Shown here piece after piece: positions 49,743 to 58,536 of a DNA stretch of 64,000 nt; the first letter of the stretch is position 1; each line of letters begins with the position of its first letter. Where the stretch lies: the NCBI GenBank assembly GCA_015060835.1, contig SUXT01000003.1, positions 1 to 64,000 on the forward strand, written 5' to 3'. A model generated the notes under the pieces. It did no database searches, had not been told where the DNA came from, and saw only the letters and a list, made by a program, of their open reading frames with translations. The translations under genes were made by a program, and so were the position numbers. Source of the stretch: Bacteroidales bacterium. GTDB lineage: Bacteria > Bacteroidota > Bacteroidia > Bacteroidales > Bacteroidaceae.

Positions 49743-51311
49743 ATGGTTAAGAAATACGATTTTCTTGTCATCGGCTCAGGAATAGCCGGTATGAGTTTCG
49801 CCCTAAAAGTGGCGCACAAAGGAAGCGTAGCCCTCGTATGCAAGACTACACTTGAAGATGCAAACACCTATTTTGCTCAAGGCGGCATTGCATCGGTAAC
49901 AAATATGCTGGTCGACAACTTCGACAAGCACATAGAAGACACAATGATTGCCGGAGACCACATAAGCGACCGCCGGGCAGTAGAGAAGGTGGTACGCGAA
50001 GCTCCCGAACAGATAAGACAGCTTATCGAGTGGGGAGTGAACTTCGACAAGGACGAGAATGGGGAATTTGACCTCCACCGCGAAGGCGGACACTCGGAGC
50101 ACAGAATTCTGCACCACGCCGACAGCACCGGCGCCGAGATTCAGCGCTCTCTGATAAAGGCCGTCCGCAACAACCCCAACATTACAGTCTTTGACAACCA
50201 CTTTGCAATAGAAATACTCACACAGCACCATCTGGGCATCACCGTCACCCGGCAGACACAAGGCATAGAGTGCTACGGCGCCTACGTGCTCGACCTCAAC
50301 ACCAACAAGGTGGACACCTTCCTTAGCAAAGTGACGCTGATGGCCACCGGAGGATGCGGAGCTGTCTACCAGACAACCACCAATCCCCTTGTAGCCACAG
50401 GCGACGGCATTGCCATGGTCTACCGCGCCAAAGGAACTGTTGCCGACATGGAATTTGTGCAGTTCCACCCCACTGCGCTCTACAACGTGGGCGACCGTCC
50501 ATCGTTCCTCATCACCGAAGCCATGCGCGGATACGGAGCAGTGCTGCGCACAATCGACGGCAAGGAGTTCATGCACAAATATGACGAGCGCCTTTCGTTG
50601 GCACCCCGCGACATTGTGGCACGCGCCATCGACAATGAGATGAAGACACGAGGCGAAGACTTTGTATATCTTGACGTTACACATAAGGACGCCGAGGAGA
50701 CAAAAAAACACTTCCCCCACATATATGAGAAATGTCTTTCGCTGGGCATCGACATAACAAAAGACTACATACCCGTAGCTCCCGCAGCCCACTACCTGTG
50801 TGGCGGAATAAAAGTGGATCTCAACGCGGCATCGAGCATACACCGTCTCTATGCTGTGGGCGAATGTTCCTGCACAGGACTGCATGGCGGCAACCGCCTT
50901 GCGAGCAATTCGCTCATCGAAGCAGTGGTATATGCCGAGGCTGCTGCACGTCACACCCTCTCTGTGATTGACGGATACAGCTTCAACGAGAACATACCCG
51001 AATGGAACGACGAGGGCACAAAGATGAACGAAGAGATGGTACTCATTACACAAAGCCTGCGCGAAGTGGGTCAGATAATGAACACATACGTCGGCATCGT
51101 GAGAACCGACCTCAGGCTGAAGCGTGCGTGGGACCGCCTCGACCTTCTCTACGAAGAGACAGAGGAGCTGTTCAAACGCAGTGTGATAAGCAAGGAGATA
51201 TGCGAGCTGCGCAATGTGATAAACGTAGGTTACCTCATCATGCGCTGGGCAATGGAACGTAAGGAGAGCCGTGGTCTCCACTACAACCTCGACCATCCGC
51301 GCAAGGATTGA
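49743..51311 (+). CDS. nadB: L-aspartate oxidase NadB
   Basis: A 522-residue FAD enzyme that oxidises L-aspartate to iminoaspartate, the first step of NAD synthesis. The FAD-binding motif VIGSGIAGMSFA is at the N-terminus. FAQGGIASV, HREGGHSEHRILH and the ARG-containing LAPRDIVARAID are typical of NadB rather than of succinate dehydrogenase. HGGNRLASNSL near residue 385 is the FAD-binding C-terminal motif. The ATG at 49743 is chosen over an upstream in-frame ATG at 49698. nadA and nadC are not in the window. The transporter gene starts 20 bases downstream. Confidence 0.95.
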   Translation: MVKKYDFLVIGSGIAGMSFALKVAHKGSVALVCKTTLEDANTYFAQGGIASVTNMLVDNFDKHIEDTMIAGDHISDRRAVEKVVREAPEQIRQLIEWGVNFDKDENGEFDLHREGGHSEHRILHHADSTGAEIQRSLIKAVRNNPNITVFDNHFAIEILTQHHLGITVTRQTQGIECYGAYVLDLNTNKVDTFLSKVTLMATGGCGAVYQTTTNPLVATGDGIAMVYRAKGTVADMEFVQFHPTALYNVGDRPSFLITEAMRGYGAVLRTIDGKEFMHKYDERLSLAPRDIVARAIDNEMKTRGEDFVYLDVTHKDAEETKKHFPHIYEKCLSLGIDITKDYIPVAPAAHYLCGGIKVDLNAASSIHRLYAVGECSCTGLHGGNRLASNSLIEAVVYAEAAARHTLSVIDGYSFNENIPEWNDEGTKMNEEMVLITQSLREVGQIMNTYVGIVRTDLRLKRAWDRLDLLYEETEELFKRSVISKEICELRNVINVGYLIMRWAMERKESRGLHYNLDHPRKD

Positions 51312-51331
51312 TAACATAACGGTTTTTCCCA

Positions 51332-52993
51332 ATGGAATGGTTAAATAATCTCTTTTTCAGCCACAGCCCCTTGCAGGCAGTAGTCATAATCTCGATAATA
51401 ATTGCCGCGGGTCTCGGACTTGGCAAGATACGCTTTTTCGGAATCTCTCTCGGAGTAACATTCGTCTTCTTCGCCGGCATCTTTGCCGGACACTTAGGAT
51501 TCTCGATAGACCCAAGAATGCTCAGCTATGCCGAAAGTCTCGGTCTTGTGCTCTTTGTCTATGAACTTGGATTGCAGGTAGGCCCCGGATTTTTCAGCTC
51601 ATTCCGCAAGGGTGGCGTACAGCTCAACATGCTTGCGATGGGAGTAGTCCTGTTAGGCACACTCATGGCAGTGGCACTGAGCTACGCGACCTCGATACCC
51701 ATGAGCGAAATGGTGGGCATCCTTTGCGGTGCGACAACAAACACCCCCGCCCTCGGTGCCGCACAGCAGACACTCAAGGAGATGGGGATGCAATCGACGG
51801 GTGCAGCGCTCAGCTGTGCTGTTACCTATCCGCTGGGAGTGGTTGGAGTGATATTGGCGATGCTTGCAGTGCGCAAACTGTTTGTGAAACCATCTGATAT
51901 AGACAACGGCGAGCACGACGAACAGAACCAGACATTCATTGCCACATACAGTGTGCAGAACCCCGGCATTTTTGACAAGTGCATAAAGGAGGTAGCCGAA
52001 TTCACCCATACGAAATTTGTGATTTCGCGTCTCTGGCGCGACAATAAGGTGAGCATCCCCACTTCGGAAATGGTGCTCAAGGAGAACGACCGTCTATTAG
52101 TGGTTACCACCGAAAAGGATGCTTCGGCGCTGACAGCCCTCTTCGGCAAGATGGAACCGAAGGATTGGAACAACGAAAATATCGACTGGAACGCGATAGA
52201 CAGCAAACTTGTGTCGCGCAAGATAGTAATTACCCGCCCCGAAATAAACGGCAAGAGACTGGGAGCGCTCAGGCTGCGCAACAGCTACGGAATAAACATC
52301 AGCCGCGTAACGCGTAACGGAGTGCTGCTTCTGGCAACCCCGAAGCTCATCCTGCAACTCGGCGACCGCCTGACGGTAGTTGGCGAAGAGAAAGCCATAG
52401 AGAATATCGAAAAGGTACTCGGCAATGCCTCAAGCACACTCAACGAACCCAACCTTGCAGCCATATTCATAGGCATTGTATTAGGACTTGTACTCGGCTC
52501 AATCCCCATTTTTATACCCGGAATGAGCACTCCTGTGAAATTGGGACTCGCCGGCGGACCCATCGTCGTGGGAATACTCATAGGCTGCTTCGGTCCCCGC
52601 TTCCACCTTGTAACATACACCACCCGCAGTGCCAACCTCATGCTGCGCGGAATAGGCCTTTCGCTCTATCTGGCCTGTCTGGGACTCGATGCGGGCGCAC
52701 ACTTCTTCGAAACCGTATTGCGCCCCGAAGGTGCTTTGTGGATAGGCTTGGGATTCCTGATAACATTCGTGCCGATGGTAATAATGGCACTTGTAGCAAT
52801 GCGCTACAGCAGACTTGACTTCGGCTCGGCCTGCGGAATGCTGTGCGGAAGCATGGCCAACCCCATGGCACTCAACTATGCCAACGACACATTGCCGGGC
52901 GACAATCCTTCGGTAAGCTACGCTACTGTATATCCGCTGGCAATGTTCTGCCGAGTGATAATAGCGCAGATAATTGTAATGTTGTTTGTTTAG
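51332..52993 (+). CDS. AspT/YidE-type membrane transporter with RCK_C domains
   Basis: A 553-residue inner-membrane protein. Two blocks of about five hydrophobic helices (15-185 and 380-553) each carry the duplicated motif of the aspartate:alanine exchanger family (GATTNTPALGAAQQTL and CGSMANPMALNYANDTL). Two TrkA-C/RCK_C-like domains (about 205-290 and 295-370) lie between them. Homologues include AspT, YidE and YbjL. It follows nadB closely; an aspartate-related substrate would suit that context but is unproven. Confidence 0.9.
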   Translation: MEWLNNLFFSHSPLQAVVIISIIIAAGLGLGKIRFFGISLGVTFVFFAGIFAGHLGFSIDPRMLSYAESLGLVLFVYELGLQVGPGFFSSFRKGGVQLNMLAMGVVLLGTLMAVALSYATSIPMSEMVGILCGATTNTPALGAAQQTLKEMGMQSTGAALSCAVTYPLGVVGVILAMLAVRKLFVKPSDIDNGEHDEQNQTFIATYSVQNPGIFDKCIKEVAEFTHTKFVISRLWRDNKVSIPTSEMVLKENDRLLVVTTEKDASALTALFGKMEPKDWNNENIDWNAIDSKLVSRKIVITRPEINGKRLGALRLRNSYGINISRVTRNGVLLLATPKLILQLGDRLTVVGEEKAIENIEKVLGNASSTLNEPNLAAIFIGIVLGLVLGSIPIFIPGMSTPVKLGLAGGPIVVGILIGCFGPRFHLVTYTTRSANLMLRGIGLSLYLACLGLDAGAHFFETVLRPEGALWIGLGFLITFVPMVIMALVAMRYSRLDFGSACGMLCGSMANPMALNYANDTLPGDNPSVSYATVYPLAMFCRVIIAQIIVMLFV

Positions 52994-53000
52994 CGGTAAT

Positions 53001-53032
53001 CTTGATTTTTATACAAATAATAGCTACCTTTG
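53001..53032 (+). promoter_or_regulatory. Promoter of the SGNH hydrolase gene
   Basis: A -33-like CTTG (53001-53004, one mismatch to TTTG), 20 bases of spacing, then TACCTTTG (53025-53032), a TAnnTTTG box. The start codon follows 57 bases later. Confidence 0.5.
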
Positions 53033-53089
53033 ACACTTGTTGAATTTAATAAACAATAGACACACAATATTAACTAAAATTTTACAGAC

Positions 53090-53791
53090 ATGAGAAAAAG
53101 TATCTGGGTGAACTTGCTTATGCTCGTTATCTGCATGAGCTTTGCTGTAGAGGCAGGCGCACAAAAACACGAGTTCGCAAACTACAAACGCTTTGCAAAG
53201 GCAAACAGCGAACTTCCCAAAGTAACAAAGAAGGATAAACGCGTTGTATTCATGGGCAACTCAATCACAGAGGGTTGGCCCAGCCACCGTCCCGAATGGT
53301 TCAAAGAGAACCCCAATTATGTAGGTCGCGGCATCAGCGGTCAGACATCTTACCAATTTCTTCTTCGTTTCAGAGAAGATGTCATCAAACTTAACCCCAA
53401 AGTTGTTGTCATCAATGCCGGTACAAACGACGTAGCCGAGAATACAGGCCCCTACAACGAGGAGTTCACATTCGGCAACATTGTTTCAATGGTAAACATT
53501 GCTAAGGCCAACAAGATTAAGGTTATCCTTACTTCGGTTCTTCCCGCCAAAGGTTTCGGTTGGAGACCCGACATAAAGGATGCTCCCGAGAAGATTATGG
53601 CTCTCAACGCACGCATCAAGAAGTATGCCGAGGAGAACAAGATTCCCTACGTAGACTACTACACAGCACTTGTTGACACAGACGGCCGTTCAATCCCCGC
53701 AAAATATTCAAGAGATGGCGTTCACCCTCTGCCCGACGGCTACAAGGTGATGGAGGCACTCATTCAGCCCGTTATCAAGAAGTTGCTCTAA
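53090..53791 (+). CDS. Exported SGNH/GDSL-family hydrolase
   Basis: A 233-residue protein with a signal peptide (cut near AGAQ, residue 24). Its SGNH blocks are complete: nucleophile Ser in FMGNSITEGWP, the GISGQTSYQ glycine, Asn in INAGTNDVAENTG and Asp/His in SRDGVHPLPDGY. It resembles acetylhydrolase-type enzymes that deacylate sugars or lipids. It has its own promoter and terminator and stands alone. In contrast to the SGNH domain at 23142-26441, all catalytic residues are kept. Confidence 0.88.
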   Translation: MRKSIWVNLLMLVICMSFAVEAGAQKHEFANYKRFAKANSELPKVTKKDKRVVFMGNSITEGWPSHRPEWFKENPNYVGRGISGQTSYQFLLRFREDVIKLNPKVVVINAGTNDVAENTGPYNEEFTFGNIVSMVNIAKANKIKVILTSVLPAKGFGWRPDIKDAPEKIMALNARIKKYAEENKIPYVDYYTALVDTDGRSIPAKYSRDGVHPLPDGYKVMEALIQPVIKKLL

Positions 53792-53809
53792 CCAATCTTG
53801 CATAGACAC

Positions 53810-53847
53810 AAAAAATGGTTCACTTTTAACGAAGTGAACCATTTTTT
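53810..53847. terminator. Bidirectional hairpin terminator
   Basis: A 16-bp stem AAAAAATGGTTCACTT/AAGTGAACCATTTTTT lies between the SGNH gene and the convergent DUF3127 gene. Confidence 0.9.
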
Positions 53848-53869
53848 GTATCTTCTATTTCGCTATATA

Positions 53870-54238
53870 TCAGAAGGGAAGATCGTCAGCCTCGCTCTGA
53901 GCCGAGAATTCTACATTGTTTGCTGCAGGAGCATTAACCGCAGGAGCATATTCGGGCGCAGTGACAGGTCCGCCTCTCTCTACTCTCCAGGCGCGTATAT
54001 CGTTGTACCAACGGCCCTGGTACTCGCGTGCGTTAATGTCGAAAGAGACTGTCATCTCCTCGCCTGCCTGTATGTTGAACTGAGAAATCTTGTCGGCTCC
54101 GAATACATTGAAACATATTCTTCTGGGATACTGCTCATGAGTCTCCAATACGTACTCCTGCGTTTTCCACTCGTTACCAGTTTTAGAAATACCGCCTCTC
54201 TCAGGCAGTACAGCAATGATTTTTCCTGTAATTTCCAT
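53870..54238 (-). CDS. DUF3127 protein with SSB-like C-terminal tip
   Basis: A 122-residue protein of the Bacteroidota DUF3127 family. The core (1-90) looks like an OB fold (MEITGKIIAVLPERGG, EYVLETHEQYPRRICFNVF, VSFDINAREYQGRWYNDIRAW). An Ala/Pro linker leads to the acidic end EADDLPF, close to the SSB tip DDIPF that recruits DNA-repair partners. It may bind single-stranded DNA, but this is inference. The ATG at 54238 is favoured over an in-frame TTG upstream. Confidence 0.85.
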   Translation of the reverse strand: MEITGKIIAVLPERGGISKTGNEWKTQEYVLETHEQYPRRICFNVFGADKISQFNIQAGEEMTVSFDINAREYQGRWYNDIRAWRVERGGPVTAPEYAPAVNAPAANNVEFSAQSEADDLPF

Positions 54239-54420
54239 ATATCTATTCAAAAATTAAAATTCAAAATAAAGGTGTTAGAAGCAGTTTTCATTCACAACGA
54301 ATGCAACTATTATCTTGCAAAGATAAACTAAAAATTCAATAAATATCAAGCATTGCAAAAAACTATTGGAATTTTATGTGAATCGTGGCAAAAACAGAGT
54401 GTAAATTCGTCTGTTATTTT

Positions 54421-54452
54421 TTTGCATATCTCGCTCGTATGTACTATATTTG
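54421..54452 (+). promoter_or_regulatory. Bacteroidota consensus promoter of dnaN
   Basis: A perfect -33 TTTG (54421-54424), exactly 20 bases, then TATATTTG (54445-54452), a perfect TAnnTTTG. dnaN begins 73 bases downstream. It probably drives the whole operon to the TPR gene. Confidence 0.7.
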
Positions 54453-54525
54453 TCATAATATAACAATCTGCCCTACCCTTATAGGGTAGAACACTTACCG
54501 AACGAACAACAAAAAACACAAGAAT

Positions 54526-55650
54526 ATGAACTTTATAGTATCAAGCTCACAGCTTACGAGCCACCTGCAGGCAATCAGCCGCGTGATAAATTCAAAGAAC
54601 ACAATCACAGTTCTCGAATGTTTCCTTTTTGAATTCGAAGGCAACACGCTCAAGCTCACAGCATCGGATAACGACAACACACTGAATACCTCATTCGAGG
54701 TTACAGAGTGCTCCGAAGATTTCCGCTTCGCAATATCATCGAAAATCCTTCTCGACTCATTGAAAGAGATTTCAGAACAGCCCGTACGCTTCGAAATTGA
54801 CAAAGAGACACTCGAAATAACAATTTACTACCAGAACGGTAAATACAGCATGGTAGGCGTAAATGCCGACGAATATCCCTCGGCACCTGCTATGGGCGAA
54901 AATTCCGTAAGATTGTCTATGCCCGCCGATGTACTTGCAAGCGGCATTTCAGCATCGCTGTTCGCAGCAGCCGACGACGAGATTCGCCCCGTGATGTGCG
55001 GAATCTACTTCGACCTCACCCCTGAGAGCGTAACTATGGTAGCATCGGACGGCCACAAACTGTCGCGCTGCCGCGACTTCTCGGTAAAAGGAGCAGAAAA
55101 ATCGGCATTCATCCTTCCCAAAAAGCCCGCCAACCTGCTGAAGAACCTCTTGGCAAAGGAGAGCGGTAACGAGACAATGATAGAATTTGACGACCGCTTC
55201 GCAGTATTCGCATTAGAGAACTACAAACTTGTCTGCCGTCTCATCGAAGGCCGCTATCCCAACTACAACTCCGTAATTCCGCAGAACAACCCCCGCAAGA
55301 TAACAGTCGACAGAGCTGCAATGCTCGGAGCATTGCGCCGCGTTGCACTTTTCTCCTCACAGGTAAGTCTTGTAAAACTGCATATACAGGATGGCAACAT
55401 GGTAATCTCTGCACAGAACAACGACTTCTCGACCTTCGCCGAAGAGAGTCTTGTATGCAGCTACGATGGTGCACCCATGAACATAGGCTTCAGCGCATCG
55501 TTCCTCATAGACATACTCAACAACATCCCCGGCGCAGAAGTTGTAATAGAACTTGCCGACCCCTCACGCGCAGGAGTTATGTTCCCCGCCGAACAGCAGG
55601 AGAATCAGGAACTTCTGATGCTGCTCATGCCCATGATGTTAACAGACTAA
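54526..55650 (+). CDS. dnaN: DNA polymerase III beta sliding clamp
   Basis: A 374-residue clamp that encircles DNA and holds polymerase III. Three repeated clamp domains (1-120, 125-245, 250-374) are evident. MNFIVSSSQLTSHLQAISRVI at the start, FAISSKILLDSLKEI and the C-terminal LLMPM (M-[ML]-P-M motif, here LLMPMML) are characteristic. It is the first gene of a run of seven co-directional genes; the exonuclease gene follows by 12 bases. Confidence 0.97.
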   Translation: MNFIVSSSQLTSHLQAISRVINSKNTITVLECFLFEFEGNTLKLTASDNDNTLNTSFEVTECSEDFRFAISSKILLDSLKEISEQPVRFEIDKETLEITIYYQNGKYSMVGVNADEYPSAPAMGENSVRLSMPADVLASGISASLFAAADDEIRPVMCGIYFDLTPESVTMVASDGHKLSRCRDFSVKGAEKSAFILPKKPANLLKNLLAKESGNETMIEFDDRFAVFALENYKLVCRLIEGRYPNYNSVIPQNNPRKITVDRAAMLGALRRVALFSSQVSLVKLHIQDGNMVISAQNNDFSTFAEESLVCSYDGAPMNIGFSASFLIDILNNIPGAEVVIELADPSRAGVMFPAEQQENQELLMLLMPMMLTD

Positions 55651-55662
55651 GCCATTAAGAGA

Positions 55663-56433
55663 ATGAAACTCAACCTTAAAAAGCCGATTGTATTCTTCGA
55701 CCTCGAAACAACAGGCATCAACGTATCCACCGACCGCATAGTGGAAATATGCTACATTAAAGTGATGCCCAACGGAAACGAACTCTCGCGCACTATGCGC
55801 ATAAACCCCGAAATGTCCATCCCCAAAGAGGCATCGGATGTACACGGCATCACCAACGACGATGTAAAGGATTGCCCCACATTCAAGGAGGTAGCCCGCG
55901 AAATAGCAAAGGACTTCGAAGGCTGCGACATCGCAGGCTTCAACTCCAACCGTTTCGACGTCCCCATGCTCGCCGAAGAGTTCCTGCGTGCAGGTGTAGA
56001 CATCGACCTCAGCCGCCACAAGGCAGTCGATGTGCAGGTAATATACCACAAGCTCGAACAGCGCACCCTCTCCGCAGCATACAGATTCTACTGCGGCGGC
56101 GAACTTGTAGACGCCCACAGCGCACTTGCCGACACCCGCGCCACCTACGAAATACTGATGGCGCAGCTCGACAAATACCCCGACATACTGAAGAACGACA
56201 TAGAATTCCTGTCGGACTACTCATCGTTCACCCGCAACGTCGACTATGCAGGCCGCATGGTCTATGACGATGCAGGCAGAGAGAGATTCAACTTCGGACG
56301 CTACAAGGGAATGCTCGTCAGCGAGGTGCTGCAACGCGACCCCGGCTATTACGGATGGATGATGAATGGCGATTTTCCCCTCAACACCAAACAGAAACTA
56401 ACAGAGATAAGATTGCGCTCGATAAAAGGATAA
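55663..56433 (+). CDS. DnaQ-like DEDDh 3'-5' exonuclease
   Basis: A 256-residue protein. The exonuclease domain (about 8-170) has ExoI FFDLETTG, ExoII near FNSNRFDVPML, and ExoIII with HSALADTRATYEIL. Three residues around 215-245 (FNFGRYKGMLVSEVLQRDPGYYGWMM) form a DUF3820-like second domain. It sits between dnaN and coaBC, a position where Bacteroidota often carry this gene, and may act as proofreading or repair nuclease. Whether it is the polymerase III epsilon subunit is uncertain. Confidence 0.88.
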   Translation: MKLNLKKPIVFFDLETTGINVSTDRIVEICYIKVMPNGNELSRTMRINPEMSIPKEASDVHGITNDDVKDCPTFKEVAREIAKDFEGCDIAGFNSNRFDVPMLAEEFLRAGVDIDLSRHKAVDVQVIYHKLEQRTLSAAYRFYCGGELVDAHSALADTRATYEILMAQLDKYPDILKNDIEFLSDYSSFTRNVDYAGRMVYDDAGRERFNFGRYKGMLVSEVLQRDPGYYGWMMNGDFPLNTKQKLTEIRLRSIKG

Positions 56434-56439
56434 ACAACC

Positions 56440-58530
56440 ATGCTGAAAGGAAAAAAAATAGTGCTCGGCATTACGGGAAGTATAGCAGCCTACAAGGCCG
56501 CTATACTTGTTCGTTTATTGGTAAAGGCCGGCGCCGAGGTACAGGTGGTGATGACACCCTCAGGCAAAGAATTCATTTCGCCCCTCACACTCTCCACCCT
56601 GTCGGGCAATGCAGTGCTCAGCGAATTTTTCAACGAGCGCAGCGGCGAGTGGCACAGCCATGTAAGCCTCGGACTGTGGGCCGATGCAATGATAATAGCT
56701 CCCGCCTCGGCCGCAACAATTGCGAAGATGGCAACCGGAGTAGCCGACAACCTGTTGATAACCACCTATCTGTCGATGAAAGCACCCGTCTTTGTGGCCC
56801 CTGCTATGGACCTTGATATGTATGCCCACCCATCGACCACCCGCAACCTCGAACAGCTGAAGGCATACGGCAACCACATAATAGAGCCTGCCGCCGGAGA
56901 ACTTGCCAGCCATCTTGTAGGCAAAGGCCGCATGGAGGAGCCCGAAAATATAGTGCGCGCCATAGAGGAATATTTCACCTCAATGGCAGAGCCCGCAAGC
57001 CCGCTATCAGGAAAAAAGATAGTGATAACAGCAGGACCCACATACGAGAAGATAGACCCGGTTCGCTTCATAGGTAACTATTCGTCGGGCAAAATGGGAT
57101 ATGCCCTCGCCGAAGAGTGCGCCCTCGCCGGAGCAGATGTTACACTCGTCTCGGGCCCCGTCTCGCTTGCAACACCGCACCCTGCAATCCACCGCATAGA
57201 TGTAGAGTCTGCGGCAGAAATGTACGATGCCGCACGCGCATCATTCACCGATGCCGATGCAGCAATACTATGCGCAGCGGTGGCAGACTTCACCCCCGAT
57301 ACCCGCGCCACAGAAAAAATAAAACGCGAAAAGGGCAGCGGCCTCACACTTCAACTGAAGCCCACACCCGACATTGCAGCCTCATTGGGTGCAACGAAAA
57401 GAGAGGGGCAGCGACTTGTAGGATTCGCCCTTGAAACACACGATGCCGAGGCCCACGCACGCGAAAAACTTGCAAAGAAAAACCTCGACTTCATTGTGCT
57501 CAACTCACTTGAAGACAAGGGAGCAGGCTTCGCGGTAGACACCAACAAGGTAACCATCATCGACGCAGAGAGCGCAACCTCCTACCCGCTTAAAAGCAAG
57601 CGCGAGGTTGCACGCGACATTGTTAAACACTTATCGACACTCTTCGTATCCCTGTTGCTGATGATGTTCCTCCCCGCAGGAGTGCAAGCACAGGAGCTCA
57701 AGGCAAACATCACCCTGAACACCGAAAAGATACAGGGTACAAACAACGAAGTATTCGATGTACTCAAAAGTTCACTCGACGAATTCATCAACAACACCTC
57801 ATGGACAGAGTACGAATTCGAAGAGCATGAGCGCATCGCCTGCAACTTCTCCATTGTCGTGGAATCATACGCCGAGGACGGCACATTCGAATGTACACTG
57901 ATGGTGCAATCCTTGCGCCCCATATACGGTTCATCGTACAGCACCCCTGTATTCAAATATCAGGACAACGAAGTGGAATTCAAATATATGGCCTACGACC
58001 GATTGGAGTACAAGGAGGACAATCTCGACAACAACCTCACAGCCATCATCGCCTTTTATGCCTACCTTATCATCGGTCTTGACATGGACACGATGGGCGA
58101 ACTTGGCGGAACAGAATTTCTTAACAAGGCACAAAACATAGCCTCAGGTGCACAGAGTCTCGGCGGTACAGGATGGCAGTCGGGCACAAGCACCCGCAAC
58201 CGCTTCACCATCATCGACGACTACATGAACACAGCTCTGCTGCCCGTGCGTCAGATGATGTACAGCTACCATCGCAAAGGATTCGATATAATGTTCCGCG
58301 AGGCAGACAAAGGAAGAGCCGAAATTGCAAAAAGCCTCGAACTGCTGCAGAGCGGCTATCAGGATCGTCCCCTGTCGTACTTCCCCAAACTCTTTACAGA
58401 GTACAAGCAGGAAGAACTTATAAACATCTTCTCACAAGGCCCCGCAAAAGAGCGCAAACAGGCAGTGGAGATACTGACAGAGATAAATCCCTCCCTCACA
58501 TCTTCATGGGATAAAATTTCAACCATCTGA
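56440..58530 (+). CDS. coaBC: CoaBC fused in frame to a DUF4835 exported domain
   Basis: A single 696-codon frame. Residues 1-395 are the bifunctional phosphopantothenoylcysteine decarboxylase/phosphopantothenate-cysteine ligase of coenzyme A synthesis: GSIAAYKA, catalytic H in GEWHSHVSLG, PAMDLDMY, and the ligase motifs GPTYEKIDPVRFIGN, AAVADF and KKNLDFIVLN. Residues 396-417 form a lysine-started hydrophobic stretch ending PAGVQA. Residues 418-696 match the DUF4835 family, usually a separate exported protein. No ATG starts a second gene with a full signal peptide; ATT at 57619 would. Possibilities are a true fusion cleaved by signal peptidase, non-canonical initiation, or a sequence error. 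Confidence 0.85.
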   Translation: MLKGKKIVLGITGSIAAYKAAILVRLLVKAGAEVQVVMTPSGKEFISPLTLSTLSGNAVLSEFFNERSGEWHSHVSLGLWADAMIIAPASAATIAKMATGVADNLLITTYLSMKAPVFVAPAMDLDMYAHPSTTRNLEQLKAYGNHIIEPAAGELASHLVGKGRMEEPENIVRAIEEYFTSMAEPASPLSGKKIVITAGPTYEKIDPVRFIGNYSSGKMGYALAEECALAGADVTLVSGPVSLATPHPAIHRIDVESAAEMYDAARASFTDADAAILCAAVADFTPDTRATEKIKREKGSGLTLQLKPTPDIAASLGATKREGQRLVGFALETHDAEAHAREKLAKKNLDFIVLNSLEDKGAGFAVDTNKVTIIDAESATSYPLKSKREVARDIVKHLSTLFVSLLLMMFLPAGVQAQELKANITLNTEKIQGTNNEVFDVLKSSLDEFINNTSWTEYEFEEHERIACNFSIVVESYAEDGTFECTLMVQSLRPIYGSSYSTPVFKYQDNEVEFKYMAYDRLEYKEDNLDNNLTAIIAFYAYLIIGLDMDTMGELGGTEFLNKAQNIASGAQSLGGTGWQSGTSTRNRFTIIDDYMNTALLPVRQMMYSYHRKGFDIMFREADKGRAEIAKSLELLQSGYQDRPLSYFPKLFTEYKQEELINIFSQGPAKERKQAVEILTEINPSLTSSWDKISTI

Positions 58531-58536
58531 CACTAA

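Noticed and set aside
49803-51332. 509-codon minus-strand frame across nadB
   Set aside because: Shadow of L-aspartate oxidase; cysteine- and valine-rich with no recognisable motifs.
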